Under the pieces are notes generated by a model that had not been told where the DNA came from, ran no database searches, and saw only the letters and a list, made by a program, of their open reading frames with translations. This document shows, piece after piece, positions 31,894 to 40,736 of a stretch of DNA of 55,595 nucleotides (the first letter of the stretch is position 1; every line of letters starts with the position of its first letter). Location of the stretch: assembly GCA_947589385.1 (NCBI GenBank), contig CANPZW010000010.1, forward strand, positions 1-55,595. Direction: 5' to 3'. The stretch is from an uncultured Clostridia bacterium (GTDB lineage Bacteria > Bacillota > Clostridia > Christensenellales > Borkfalkiaceae). The translations under genes were made by a program, and so were the position numbers.

Positions 31894-32978
31894 TCTATGC
31901 TAAATCCGAATAATTCTTCGAAGCCCTTTGTGTTTATTTGTACAATGCTTTTTTCAAAGGTGACGTAAAACAATAATCTTCCCCGTCCAAGCTCTTTCAT
32001 TTTGCTTTTATGCTCGGGCAGAGAAACTTTTTGCAGAATATTTTTGCCTTTGTCGGGTTTGATTTTTATCGTCGTTTTATTTTGGTTTTTAACGTCGCTT
32101 TCTATGAAATAATCCCTGCCTTCCGCTTCTTCATCGCACAGCAAGGTTAAAATTTCTTCATATGAAATTCCGTACGCCTTGTCGAAAAACACCTGCAAGT
32201 AATAGTGGGGAACGTTATACCTTTTTACCCAATTATAGACTACCTTTAAATCCTCGACTTTGGGAGTAATGCTTAAAAATTTCCTTGTCTGGATTTTCGT
32301 TAAACATAGTTTCAATTCTTTTAGCAGCGAAGATAATTGGGACAATTCCTGCGAACTTTTCCAGGAAGGAGCGCGATAGGAAACTACGGAGATATTGTCC
32401 TTATCCAATGCGGAAATTATTTTATGCAGCTCGGGATTTTTTTTCAGAAGCAATTCGGAAAAATTATTTATAATGCTTGCTTTTAAATCAAAAATTTTTT
32501 TAAATAAAAAGGATTCTTCGCCTTGCATATAAGCATTATATTTATCGTATAAAAAGGAACTTGACCTTATTTCGATGCCGCACTTTGCTTTCGGCACCAG
32601 CAAATCCAATTCTTCTTGCGATAAACGGCAAATATTATCTGTATCGTAAGGGAAATCTTTTTTATTGAAAATCAATACGTCGGGGCGCTTGCCTATCTCG
32701 TCGAGTTCGTGTTGATAGTTTCGGTAAAATTCGGCAAAGCCTGTTTCGCCGGCTATTATATCGTCGTCCCGCCCGTATTTTACGGCGATATAATTTTTCG
32801 AAAAATCGTTAATGCCCTTAATAAAAGTTTTTTCCGCCCAATCGCCTTGTTCTTTGTTGGTTAAAAATTCGGAAGAAACCTGCGTCGGCACGCCGTATTT
32901 TTCCCTTTCGACATTCAAATCCAATAATTCTCTGTTGACGTTTTTGATGACGCTTTCGATTTTTTCTATGTATTCCAT
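31890..32978 (-). CDS. Probable type II restriction endonuclease (AccI-like)
   Basis: 362 aa. It overlaps the methyltransferase by ATGA, the classic arrangement of a type II pair. Motifs: NKEQGDWAEK (41-50) with a conserved Glu, IGKRPDVLIF (95-104) with Asp100, and CGIEIRSSSFL (133-143). Together these resemble a PD-(D/E)xK nuclease core as in the AccI group, though the last catalytic position is Arg138 rather than Lys. The C-terminal half may read DNA sequence. Promoter TTACAT-17-TATAAT and GAGG site precede the ATG. AT-rich like its partner. Cognate site unknown. Confidence 0.72.
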   Translation of the reverse strand: MEYIEKIESVIKNVNRELLDLNVEREKYGVPTQVSSEFLTNKEQGDWAEKTFIKGINDFSKNYIAVKYGRDDDIIAGETGFAEFYRNYQHELDEIGKRPDVLIFNKKDFPYDTDNICRLSQEELDLLVPKAKCGIEIRSSSFLYDKYNAYMQGEESFLFKKIFDLKASIINNFSELLLKKNPELHKIISALDKDNISVVSYRAPSWKSSQELSQLSSLLKELKLCLTKIQTRKFLSITPKVEDLKVVYNWVKRYNVPHYYLQVFFDKAYGISYEEILTLLCDEEAEGRDYFIESDVKNQNKTTIKIKPDKGKNILQKVSLPEHKSKMKELGRGRLLFYVTFEKSIVQINTKGFEELFGFSIE

Positions 32979-33001
32979 ACTTAAACCTCGCAGGCTAAAT
33001 T

Positions 33002-33030
33002 ATTATAACATAAAAAAGCAGGTTATGTAA
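33002..33030 (-). promoter_or_regulatory. Promoter of the restriction-modification operon
   Basis: Minus strand TTACAT (33030-33025), 17 bp, TATAAT (33007-33002). The endonuclease is first in the operon and no controller-protein gene is seen. Confidence 0.6.
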
Positions 33031-33091
33031 AAATTTTTTTAAAATTGACGGATATTTGCATCTTAAAAATCATTTGCTGCGATTTTCGTGT

Positions 33092-33120
33092 TATAATATC
33101 TTGCGGGAACAGGTTATAAT
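33092..33120 (+). promoter_or_regulatory. Two TATAAT elements upstream of the Ca2+-ATPase
   Basis: TATAAT at 33092-33097 and again at 33115-33120, 23 bases apart. Neither has a clear -35. They suggest two start sites with leaders of about 35 and 12 bases. Confidence 0.45.
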
Positions 33121-33139
33121 ACTTTGAGAGGTATTTAAA

Positions 33140-35770
33140 TTGAATTATTATTCCGATAAAACCGAAGAAATTTTATCCGCGCTGGAAACGTCGGAGAGCG
33201 GGCTTTCCGAAGCACAGGCGGCGGAACGGCTTTTAAAATACGGCAAGAACGCCATTCAAGGCAAAAAGCGCAGACCGCTTATAGTGCGGTTTTTCGCGCA
33301 ATTTGCGGACGCCATGATTTTGGTGCTGCTTGCCGCGGCGGGCGTTTCGGCGGGTTTTGCCATATACGGCGCAATAGCCCACGGAGAGCCGCTGACGGAG
33401 CTAATCGACAGCGTGATAATTCTCGTTATCGTAATAATCAACGCGGTAATCGGCTGTGTGCAGGAGAGCAAAGCCGAAAACGCGCTTGACGCCCTGCGTG
33501 AGAAAAACAAGCCCTTTGTAAAGGTAATACGCGGCGGAGAGCTTAAATCGGTTCCCGCCGAAAATCTGACCGTGGGCGACGTGGTTGCGTTGGAAGCGGG
33601 CGACGTCGTTCCCGCCGATATGCGGCTTATTTCAACCGCTTCACTTAAAATAGAGGAAGCGGCGCTGACGGGCGAATCCGTTCCGTCCGAAAAACACGCC
33701 GAAGCGGCGGTGGAGGAAGGCGCGGCGCTGGGCGACAGACAGAATATGGCGTATATGGGCGGCACTGTCGCTTACGGCCGCGGAAAGGGGGCGGTTACCG
33801 CCGTGGGCATGGCTACGGAAATGGGAAAAATCGCATACATGTTGCAAAATTCAAAGGAACAGCCCTCGCCCCTCAACAGACAGCTTGCGCGCACCGCCAA
33901 AGTTCTTTCATTTATTGTCCTTGCGGTCGCGGCGGTGATTTTCGCCGTTTCTATGTTCCGCGACGTCTCGCAATGGAGCGAAGCGTTTATGACAAGCGTT
34001 GCGATAGCCGTGGCGGCGATACCCGAGGGACTGCCCGCCGTGGTGACGATAGTCCTCGCCCTGGGCGTGCAGAGAATGTCCCGCCGCAACGCCATAGTCA
34101 AAAATTTATCCTCCGTGGAAACGCTGGGCTGCTGCGAGGTGATATGTTCGGACAAAACGGGCACTCTCACACTGAATAAAATGACGGTCAAGGACAGCTA
34201 TTCGCCCTCAGGCGACGTGCAGATTTTAAAGGACATACTGTGTCTTTGCAACGATACCGCGGTCACTGCGGCGGGGCTTGCGGGCGACCCTACCGAAACC
34301 GCCCTTGTCGCATGGGCGTTCGGTGAAAAGGGCGAAGGTTACGCGGAGTTTTCGGCGGAAAACAGGCGTATAGGCGAACTGCCTTTCGACAGCGTAAGAA
34401 AGCTTATGACCACCGTGAACGAAAGGGCGGACGGCGTATATTCATATACCAAGGGCGCGCCCGATATGCTTATAGCGCGGTGTTCGAAAATTTTGACGGC
34501 GGACGGCGTGCGCGAACTCACCGAAAAGGATATAGAGGAAATAAACGGCGCGAACGCGGAAATGGCGGGTAAAGCCCTGCGCGTGCTTGCGGCGGCGTAT
34601 GCCGAGGGCAATACGCTGAAAGAGCAAAATCTGATATTCGCGGGTCTTGCGGGAATGATAGACCCGCCCCGTCCCGAAGTAAAAGCGGCAGTCGAAAAGT
34701 GCCGCGCCGCAGGAATGAAGCCCCTTATGATTACGGGCGACCATTTGGAAACGGCGCGCGCGATAGCGGCGGAGCTGGGAATTTTAAAGGACGGCGATTT
34801 GTGCGCTACGGGCGTGCAGCTTGACAAGATTTCCGACGAAGAACTTTCACGCGATATTGAAAAGTATTCGGTATTCGCCCGCGTGAGTCCGGAAAACAAG
34901 ATAAGGATAGTAAAGGCGTTTAAGGCGCGCGGTAAGGTCACGGCGATGACGGGCGACGGCGTAAACGACGCGCCGTCCATAAAGGAAGCGGACATAGGCA
35001 TAGGAATGGGCATTACGGGCACGCAGGTTTCCAAGGAAGCCTCCGACATGGTGCTTGCGGACGACAACTTCGCCACTATCGTCGATGCGGTGGAAGAAGG
35101 GCGTAAGATATTTTCAAACATAACCAAGGCGATACAGTTTTTGCTTTCCGCAAACATAGCCGAAGTTTTATGCCTTTTTATAGCCACTGTAATTCTCGGC
35201 GAACAGTTTCTCACCCCCGTGATGATTTTATGGGTCAACCTTATAACCGATTCCTTCCCTGCGCTGTCCCTCGGCGCCGAGGAAGCGGAACACGACGTAA
35301 TGAGCCTTCCGCCGCGCAAAAGCGGGCGTTCGCTGTTCGCGGGCGCAATGGGGCGGGATATACTTTTTCAGGGCGCTTTGCAGACGGCGCTTGTGCTTAC
35401 CTCATATCTTCTGGGCGAGCACGTTCTGGATACGTCCGTCCACGCCGTTTCGATGACCATGGCGTTCGTAAGCCTGTGCTTTATCCAGCTTTTCCACGCA
35501 TTCAACCTGCGTTCGCAGAAAAACAGCGTGCTCAATAAAAAAATCTTTTCCAATAAATATTTAAATTTGTCCTTGCTTTTGGGCGTTGTCCTCACTGTAA
35601 CAGTTGTGGCTGTTCCCGCGTTTAACGGAATTTTCCGCACCGCGCCCCTCAATCTTTACGAATGGCTGACGGCTGTCGGCGTTGCGCTTGCCATAGTGCC
35701 GCTGGTGGAAGCCGAAAAGCTGTTTGTAAAGCTTTTTACAAGGAAAAAGAAAAAATCCGTTGACGTTTAA
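33140..35770 (+). CDS. P-type (IIA) calcium-transporting ATPase
   Basis: 876 aa, SERCA/PMCA type. Landmarks: actuator loop LTGESVPSEKH (about 175), M4 AAIPEGLPAVVTIVLALG with the Ca-binding Glu (about 292-309), phosphorylation site SDKTGTLTLNKM (about 337-348), hinge MTGDGVNDAPSIKEADIGIGM (about 600) and M6 WVNLITDSFPALSLG with the Asn/Asp pair of Ca2+ pumps. It exports Ca2+ from the cytoplasm at ATP cost. Start is TTG at 33140 after GAGAGG; the N-terminus MNYYSDKTEEILSAL is the usual cation-ATPase domain. Single-gene operon ending in a hairpin. Confidence 0.94.
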   Translation: MNYYSDKTEEILSALETSESGLSEAQAAERLLKYGKNAIQGKKRRPLIVRFFAQFADAMILVLLAAAGVSAGFAIYGAIAHGEPLTELIDSVIILVIVIINAVIGCVQESKAENALDALREKNKPFVKVIRGGELKSVPAENLTVGDVVALEAGDVVPADMRLISTASLKIEEAALTGESVPSEKHAEAAVEEGAALGDRQNMAYMGGTVAYGRGKGAVTAVGMATEMGKIAYMLQNSKEQPSPLNRQLARTAKVLSFIVLAVAAVIFAVSMFRDVSQWSEAFMTSVAIAVAAIPEGLPAVVTIVLALGVQRMSRRNAIVKNLSSVETLGCCEVICSDKTGTLTLNKMTVKDSYSPSGDVQILKDILCLCNDTAVTAAGLAGDPTETALVAWAFGEKGEGYAEFSAENRRIGELPFDSVRKLMTTVNERADGVYSYTKGAPDMLIARCSKILTADGVRELTEKDIEEINGANAEMAGKALRVLAAAYAEGNTLKEQNLIFAGLAGMIDPPRPEVKAAVEKCRAAGMKPLMITGDHLETARAIAAELGILKDGDLCATGVQLDKISDEELSRDIEKYSVFARVSPENKIRIVKAFKARGKVTAMTGDGVNDAPSIKEADIGIGMGITGTQVSKEASDMVLADDNFATIVDAVEEGRKIFSNITKAIQFLLSANIAEVLCLFIATVILGEQFLTPVMILWVNLITDSFPALSLGAEEAEHDVMSLPPRKSGRSLFAGAMGRDILFQGALQTALVLTSYLLGEHVLDTSVHAVSMTMAFVSLCFIQLFHAFNLRSQKNSVLNKKIFSNKYLNLSLLLGVVLTVTVVAVPAFNGIFRTAPLNLYEWLTAVGVALAIVPLVEAEKLFVKLFTRKKKKSVDV

Positions 35771-35827
35771 GTGCGTTTTCAAGAAAAAAATCGCATACGT
35801 ATTGAATTAAATATGTTTTACGTGAGC

Positions 35828-35854
35828 GCGCCGCGGCTTTTTAAGCCGCGGCGC
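35828..35854 (+). terminator. Ca2+-ATPase terminator-like hairpin
   Basis: GCGCCGCGGCTT and its complement (35843-35854) around TTT. No T-run beyond AATGTTTATA. Confidence 0.75.
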
Positions 35855-35893
35855 AATGTTTATATCTTTACTCAAAATTTTTATTCAAAACGG

Positions 35894-35939
35894 TTGACAC
35901 AGCCTGTTTTGTATGCTAAACTTAATACAGTTAATACAG
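35894..35939 (+). promoter_or_regulatory. GntR-ABC operon promoter with direct repeat
   Basis: TTGACA (35894-35899), 17 bp, TATGCTAAACT with the -10 at 35917-35922. A perfect tandem repeat of TTAATACAG follows at 35922-35930 and 35931-35939, covering the expected start site. It is a plausible operator for the GntR protein encoded next. Confidence 0.7.
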
Positions 35940-35965
35940 ATTTAAGCAAAAGTGGGGGGGATAGT

Positions 35966-36295
35966 TTGAGCGTTTACGAGAATATAATCGAACAGATAAA
36001 GCGCGATATACTGCTCGGCATTTATGCCGAGGGCGAACGCCTGCCGTCCTGCCGCGAATTTGCCATGAAAATAGGCGTCAACCCAAACACCGTCCAGCGC
36101 GCCTATGCCGAGTTGGAGGAAAAGGGTTACGTCTGTTCCATACCCAAAAAAGGAGTTTATGTGCAAGGCAAAGCCGAAGCGCCCGAAGAAAGCGGGCTTT
36201 CGAAAGCCGCAGAGGCATTGGCGGCGTTAAAGCGCGCAAACGTTTCGCGCGAACAGCTTCTGCGCATAATCGACGAGGTTTATAAAGATGATTGA
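35966..36295 (+). CDS. YtrA-subfamily GntR transcriptional regulator
   Basis: 109 aa. A GntR winged helix spans residues 1-70: SVYENIIEQIKRDILLGIYAEGERLPSCREFAMKIGVNPNTVQ reads as the family pattern, followed by the R-A-Y-x-x-L-E-x-x-G-Y motif and the wing SIPKKGVYV. The short C-terminal helical tail (about 40 residues) is the YtrA dimer arm. Members repress the ABC transporter genes that follow them. The TTG at 35966 is preceded by a G-rich run (GTGGGGGGGA); the longer upstream frame covers the promoter and is excluded. Overlaps the ABC ATPase by 8 bases. Confidence 0.87.
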   Translation: MSVYENIIEQIKRDILLGIYAEGERLPSCREFAMKIGVNPNTVQRAYAELEEKGYVCSIPKKGVYVQGKAEAPEESGLSKAAEALAALKRANVSREQLLRIIDEVYKDD

Positions 36296-37163
36296 AGTAA
36301 AAAACGTAAATAAAAACTTCGGGGGAAAGCAGGTTCTTTCCGAAGCGTCGCTTACCGTCGCGGACGGCAGCGTTTTCGGGCTTGTCGGCATAAACGGCGC
36401 GGGCAAATCCACTCTTTTAAGGCTTATTGCAGGAGTGTTGAAGCCTGACGGTGGTTCGGTGGAAATCGGCGGCGAAAACGTGTTTGAAAACGAAAAGGTA
36501 AAGCGCAGAGTGTTCTTTTTGCAGGACGACCCGTATTTTACGCCCAACCTGACGGGGGAGGCGCAGGCGGAATTTTACAAGACGTTTTATAATTTCGACG
36601 ATAAAATTTTCAGGCGGTACGCCGAAATTTTCAAGCTGGACATGAAAAAGCCCTTGCGCAATTTTTCAAAGGGAATGAAGCGGCAGACCTTCGTTTCCCT
36701 TGCGCTGGCGTGCAAGCCCGACTATCTTCTTTTGGACGAGGCGTTCGACGGACTAGACCCTCTTGCCCGCCTCGAATTTAAAAGGGGGCTTATAGAGTTG
36801 CAGGAAGGCGGTTCTTCGGTAATGATTGCCTCACATTCGCTGAGGGAGCTGGAAGACATCTGCGACAGCTTCGCCCTTCTCGACGACAGGTCGGTGAAGT
36901 CCTACGGCAATATCGGAAACGAGCTTGCGCGGCTTTCCAAATTCCAGCTTGCTTTCAAGCATGGCATAGGCAGGGAAGATTTTCCCTTCGAGTGCCTGCA
37001 TTACGAAAAGACGGGGCGGGTCATACGCCTTGTCGCGCGGGGCGATAAGGACGAAATACGCGCCGCCATTGAAAAACTGGAACCTATAATTTTAGACGAA
37101 ATACCTATGGACTTCGAAGATTTATTCATTTACGAGGCGGGCGAAAGGGGGTATCTGAAATGA
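36288..37163 (+). CDS. ABC transporter ATP-binding protein
   Basis: 291 aa. Walker A GINGAGKST (about residues 34-42), Q-loop FFLQDD, signature NFSKGMKRQ (about 127-135), Walker B YLLLDEAFDGLDP and the H-loop IASHSLREL are all present. The C-terminal 80 residues are an accessory domain typical of the YtrB/BcrA group. It powers the permease encoded by the next gene, probably to export a peptide antibiotic or envelope-active compound; such GntR-ABC sets answer to cell-wall stress. Overlaps regulator (8 bases) and permease (4 bases). Confidence 0.9.
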   Translation: MIEVKNVNKNFGGKQVLSEASLTVADGSVFGLVGINGAGKSTLLRLIAGVLKPDGGSVEIGGENVFENEKVKRRVFFLQDDPYFTPNLTGEAQAEFYKTFYNFDDKIFRRYAEIFKLDMKKPLRNFSKGMKRQTFVSLALACKPDYLLLDEAFDGLDPLARLEFKRGLIELQEGGSSVMIASHSLRELEDICDSFALLDDRSVKSYGNIGNELARLSKFQLAFKHGIGREDFPFECLHYEKTGRVIRLVARGDKDEIRAAIEKLEPIILDEIPMDFEDLFIYEAGERGYLK

Positions 37164-38182
37164 AAAAATATTTTTTATACCGTCTTAAAAAAAGTCTGCC
37201 CTTGTTCGCGGTCATGGCTACTCTCGCCGTCGTCGCCTACGTAATACCCCTTGCGGTCAAAGATTTTTCCTATTGGAATTTACATTACGGAGAAGATATA
37301 TACGTTGAACTGTATATCGGCAACATATTGACAGTTCTCGGCGTATCAAGCGTCCTTGCGCCTTTCTACTTTTTGTATTATAAAATGAACAAGCGCAGCG
37401 TGGATATGTACTATTCCCTGCCCATTTCGCGCAGAAAACTGTTTTTTGTGCAATATTCCGTGGGATTTATTTGCGTTGCTGCGGCTTATACGGCGGGCTA
37501 TCTTCTCGGATTTCTGACGGCGCTTGCAAAGGCGCGCGGGCTGGATTATATTTATTATCTGTGGATATACCTCGCTTCCCTCGTGCCCGCATATATATTG
37601 TACTCTGTCGTTTCTTTTGCGGTCACCCGCGCCAATACTCTGTGGGACGCCATAATCTTTGCGGCGGCGTATTGTTTCGCGCCCACTGTGCTGTTATGCT
37701 TTTTAAACCGCTTGGTAATCCACTTCCAGCCTTTATGCTTTTGGCTTGGCGAACCTTTGGTTTGCGTTGATTATCTGACGGGAGGAATATTCCGCTCCGG
37801 TCCGGAAATGTGGCGCTTTTCTTCGCCAGACCTTTTCGATTTTAACCTCTATATAAGCGAACTTTGCGGCTGTATTACTGCGGCGGCGCTGTCGGTTGCG
37901 GCTACGGTTGCCATGTTTGTTTCCGAAAAACAGGTGAAAACGGAAAATTGCGGACAGGTTTCCGACGACCTTTTGGGCTACAAAATCCTTATACCGCTTT
38001 ATCTTATCGGTTTATCTACGGTAGTCAACGATTTTTGGGTATTATGCATTGTGGCTTTTGCCGCCTTCGTGGCAACCGTCGTGTGGAAGCGCACCGTTAA
38101 AATCGGCTATAAAAGCGCGTTGATATTTATCGTATATGTAATTGCGGCGATTGCCGTTTCGATTATTTTCGGTGAATTTTAA
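37160..38182 (+). CDS. ABC transporter permease
   Basis: 340 aa with about eight hydrophobic segments; the first begins LPLFAVMATLAVVAYVIPLA near residue 14. The cytoplasmic motif NKRSVDMYYSLPISRRKLFFVQYSVG (about 75-100, in two parts) is the standard ABC-2/YtrC-type loop in which 'YSLPISR' sits before a membrane helix. It forms the channel for the upstream ATPase. ATGA overlap gives coupled translation. The LRR lipoprotein gene follows 16 bases later and may belong to the same transcript. Confidence 0.87.
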   Translation: MKKYFLYRLKKSLPLFAVMATLAVVAYVIPLAVKDFSYWNLHYGEDIYVELYIGNILTVLGVSSVLAPFYFLYYKMNKRSVDMYYSLPISRRKLFFVQYSVGFICVAAAYTAGYLLGFLTALAKARGLDYIYYLWIYLASLVPAYILYSVVSFAVTRANTLWDAIIFAAAYCFAPTVLLCFLNRLVIHFQPLCFWLGEPLVCVDYLTGGIFRSGPEMWRFSSPDLFDFNLYISELCGCITAAALSVAATVAMFVSEKQVKTENCGQVSDDLLGYKILIPLYLIGLSTVVNDFWVLCIVAFAAFVATVVWKRTVKIGYKSALIFIVYVIAAIAVSIIFGEF

Positions 38183-38198
38183 CAACAGGAGAACGATT

Positions 38199-39455
38199 AT
38201 GAAAACTAATATAACGAAAAGAAAAATTATTCTTGCCTTAACCGCCGCAACCGCGGCGTGCTGCTGTGCCGCCGCGGTTGCGGCTTGCTCTCCGAAGCCC
38301 GAAAATTCCGGCACGGGCGGCGGCTTGCCCCAACCGCAGGGTGAAATTCTTTACGGCTTCGAAAGGGACGAATTGACATCTGCGGAATACGCCGTTGTGA
38401 CGGGTTTTACGGGCGAGCCGTCGGAAGTTATTAAAATCCCTTCCGTCTATTCGTTCGAGGGCGCGGAATATCCCGTCCTCGCCGTCGGGGCGGAAGCTTT
38501 CAAAGACTGCGTTACCATAAAGGAAGTAAAAATCTCCGCGGGCGTGAAAAGGATTGCGGACGGCGCTTTTTCGGGATGCGCGTCCCTCATTTCCGTTACC
38601 ATGGGCGACAGCGTGGAATCTATCGGCAGGTCTGTTTTTGCAAACTGTACTTCATTAAATTCGCTTGCGCTTTCAAATTCCGTCGAAGAGCTTAAAACGT
38701 CCGTCCTTGCCGGCTGTTCCGCATTGAAAAGCCTTGTTTTGCCCGACGCTTTAAAGGCGATAGAGGAAAAAGCCTTTGAAGGCTGCGGAATAACCTCGTT
38801 CGATACGGAAGGCTGTGAATTTTTCGCATGGGAAAACGAAATTCTTATTAACGGCAACGTTACGGACGCAAACAGCCGTATCGCTGTTTACGCCAACCCC
38901 GAAGCTGCGGAAATTACGGTGCCGCAGGGCGTCAAAATTTTTGACGCAAAACTTTTCAAGGGCAACAAAAACATAAAAAAAGCCGATTTAAACGGCTTGG
39001 AATACGTCGGCGTGGAAGCGTTTGCGGACAGCGCGTTGGAAGAACTTTCGGGCTATGATAATTTAGAGGACGCTTCGGTAACTTGTTTTTCAAACACTCC
39101 GTGGCTTGAAAATCAAACGGGAGATATTATAATAGGCAAAACTTTCGCACTTTGCCGCGGAAGCGAAACTTCCGTGACCTTGCCCGAAGGGATTGCTACC
39201 GTAGGCGAACGCGCCTTTGCGGGAACGGACGTAGAAAACGTCGTTCTGCCTCAAAGCCTTTCTAATATCCTGCCGCAGGCGTTTGCCGATTGTAAAAACT
39301 TAAAAAGCCTTACTATACGGGCGGGCGTTCCGCCCCTCCTTTCGGGCGAAATTTCCGCAACCGTAAAAATATACGTGCCCGCAGGCAGCGTACAATATTA
39401 TAAAAGCAATATAATGTGGGGAAATCTTCCCAACGAAATTCTCCCTTTGGCATGA
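38199..39455 (+). CDS. BspA-like LRR lipoprotein
   Basis: 418 aa from the ATG at 38199 (ACAGGAGAACG upstream). Signal peptide MKTNITKRKIILALTAATAA then a Cys/Ala run ending in the lipobox VAAC. LRR_5/BspA repeats fill residues about 75-390 with the pattern I-x-x-x-A-F-x-x-C-x-x-L-x-x-V-x-L-P (VGAEAFKDCVTIKEV, IADGAFSGCASLISV, IGRSVFANCTSLNSL, VGERAFAGTDVENV, ILPQAFADCKNLKSL). It ends with a typical cap, KIYVPAGSVQYYKSN. A surface-displayed binding protein. Its stop codon lies in a short hairpin that starts a dispersed repeat. Confidence 0.88.
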   Translation: MKTNITKRKIILALTAATAACCCAAAVAACSPKPENSGTGGGLPQPQGEILYGFERDELTSAEYAVVTGFTGEPSEVIKIPSVYSFEGAEYPVLAVGAEAFKDCVTIKEVKISAGVKRIADGAFSGCASLISVTMGDSVESIGRSVFANCTSLNSLALSNSVEELKTSVLAGCSALKSLVLPDALKAIEEKAFEGCGITSFDTEGCEFFAWENEILINGNVTDANSRIAVYANPEAAEITVPQGVKIFDAKLFKGNKNIKKADLNGLEYVGVEAFADSALEELSGYDNLEDASVTCFSNTPWLENQTGDIIIGKTFALCRGSETSVTLPEGIATVGERAFAGTDVENVVLPQSLSNILPQAFADCKNLKSLTIRAGVPPLLSGEISATVKIYVPAGSVQYYKSNIMWGNLPNEILPLA

Positions 39456-39535
39456 CAAAGGGAGTGGGCATTCCGAGCCGCCCCATATAACTCGTCATTC
39501 CGAGCCGCTTGCGGCGAGTGAACAAAGACAAGCCT
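39441..39535 (+). repeat. Dispersed palindromic repeat, partial copy
   Basis: CTCCCTTTG pairs with CAAAGGGAG (39441-39464); then CATTCCGAGCCGC occurs twice and CCGCTTGCGGCGAGTGAA is shared with the copies at 42299 and 42456. The repeat abuts the LRR stop codon. The rest of the gap to 39641 holds a G-run (39553-39560) and no gene. Confidence 0.75.
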
Positions 39536-39640
39536 GTGGTTGACGGAGCTATCAGGGGGGGGAAGTGGCCGCATTTAAATGAAAATTGTTTTTACATACC
39601 CTGCTCCCGAGTTTAAGTCGCGCCGATTAAAAAAGAAATG

Positions 39641-40666
39641 TTATTTACGCATATAACAGTCGCCGTCCGTGCAATGAATGACATAATATCGTTTGAAAGG
39701 GTAAGGATACGAATATCCCGACGCGAACGATTTGATAAATGCGTTGACTTCTTCAAACGTTCGGGATAAATACATATCGGTTAAAGCGGAATCTTGAAAA
39801 GCGCCTTTACCCCATTTTTGCAAGGATTTAGAAACAGTTATGGATTCTATAGAGCTGCCTTCAAACGCATAATCTCCTATGGTCTCGGCAACAGGCAAAT
39901 TTACGGTTTTCAGACCTTTGCAGTAGCGGAACGCTGCGTCGCTTATTGTTTTCAACGAAGAAAAATTCAGTTTGGCGCATAATGTGCTTTTATATAACGC
40001 ATGGTGTTCAATCGTTTCAATCGTTTCTATGCCCGCTAAATCATATCCGCCAATATCCAATTCCGCAAGGGAATATGGGCGTAAAATTTTTAAGCCCGAC
40101 GGCAGGTTTGCGTTTTCAGCATAAATGAGTGCATGCGTTTCTTTTTCCACTAAACAGCCGTTTTCAAAAGAGTAGCTGTCACTTCCGGCGAATTCAAGCA
40201 CGGTATTTCTGTCGAAAATATTGTTACCTAATTTTTTAATCGTTGTGGGGAAAACCACTTTTTCAAGATTTTCATAAAAATGCCTCGGAAAAGCGTTGTC
40301 GTTTATTACGGTAATGCCTTCTTCTACGATTATCGTCTTTACAGAATAATAGCAGGTCTCTAAAGAGTAGGGGTAGGAGCTGTCTTTGGGGTATTCTGGT
40401 GACGAAACTTCCGTAACGGGCTTGCCTTCGTAAACGGCGGGAATGGTAAATGTATCCACTGGCGAATTTTTTCCCATGGGGCCGGTGCCGCCAGATATTC
40501 CTTTGCATACATAGGTACCGTCCGTTTTAAGTTCCATAAACGGATATAGGGCGGCGTTGACGAGGTCTATAATAATAAAAGTTGCAACTAACGCGACCGC
40601 TACTGAAACTATAACGATTAGAGCTATCATTTTGCCGCGTTTTTTCTTTTCATTTTTTCTTTTCAT
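39641..40666 (-). CDS. Membrane-anchored LRR (BspA-like) protein
   Basis: 341 aa. A short basic start (MKRKNEKKKRGK) and one helix (MIALIVIVSVAVALVATFII, residues 13-32) anchor it with the rest outside the cell. BspA-type repeats are weaker than in the two lipoproteins but visible: VPEEGITVINDNAFP-like, KKLGNNIFDRNTV, ISDAAFRYCKGLKTVNL, IGDYAFEGSSIESI, WGKGAFQDSAL. AAAGGAGAG precedes the ATG. Divergent from a small XRE regulator, with a palindrome inside its promoter, so it looks like a switchable surface protein. Function unknown. Confidence 0.82.
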   Translation of the reverse strand: MKRKNEKKKRGKMIALIVIVSVAVALVATFIIIDLVNAALYPFMELKTDGTYVCKGISGGTGPMGKNSPVDTFTIPAVYEGKPVTEVSSPEYPKDSSYPYSLETCYYSVKTIIVEEGITVINDNAFPRHFYENLEKVVFPTTIKKLGNNIFDRNTVLEFAGSDSYSFENGCLVEKETHALIYAENANLPSGLKILRPYSLAELDIGGYDLAGIETIETIEHHALYKSTLCAKLNFSSLKTISDAAFRYCKGLKTVNLPVAETIGDYAFEGSSIESITVSKSLQKWGKGAFQDSALTDMYLSRTFEEVNAFIKSFASGYSYPYPFKRYYVIHCTDGDCYMRK

Positions 40667-40706
40667 TGGTAACTCTCCTTTACAACAAAATGCTGTATTT
40701 ACACAT

Positions 40707-40736
40707 ATTTTACAGCACGCCGCTGTAAAATGTCAA
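40707..40736. promoter_or_regulatory. LRR gene promoter filled by a 9-bp-arm palindrome (XRE operator)
   Basis: Minus strand TTGACA (40736-40731), 18 bp, TAAAAT (40712-40707). A perfect inverted repeat, TTTTACAGC at 40708-40716 and GCTGTAAAA at 40722-40730, occupies the spacer. A further half-site GCTGTA is at 40692-40697. The right arm ends on the A of the regulator's start codon, so binding would also control the regulator. Confidence 0.78.

Noticed and set aside
36288-39455. LRR lipoprotein as an obligate part of the GntR-ABC operon
   Set aside because: The 16-base gap allows cotranscription, but a BspA-like protein is not a normal component of YtrA-type transporters, so I kept it as a separate gene.
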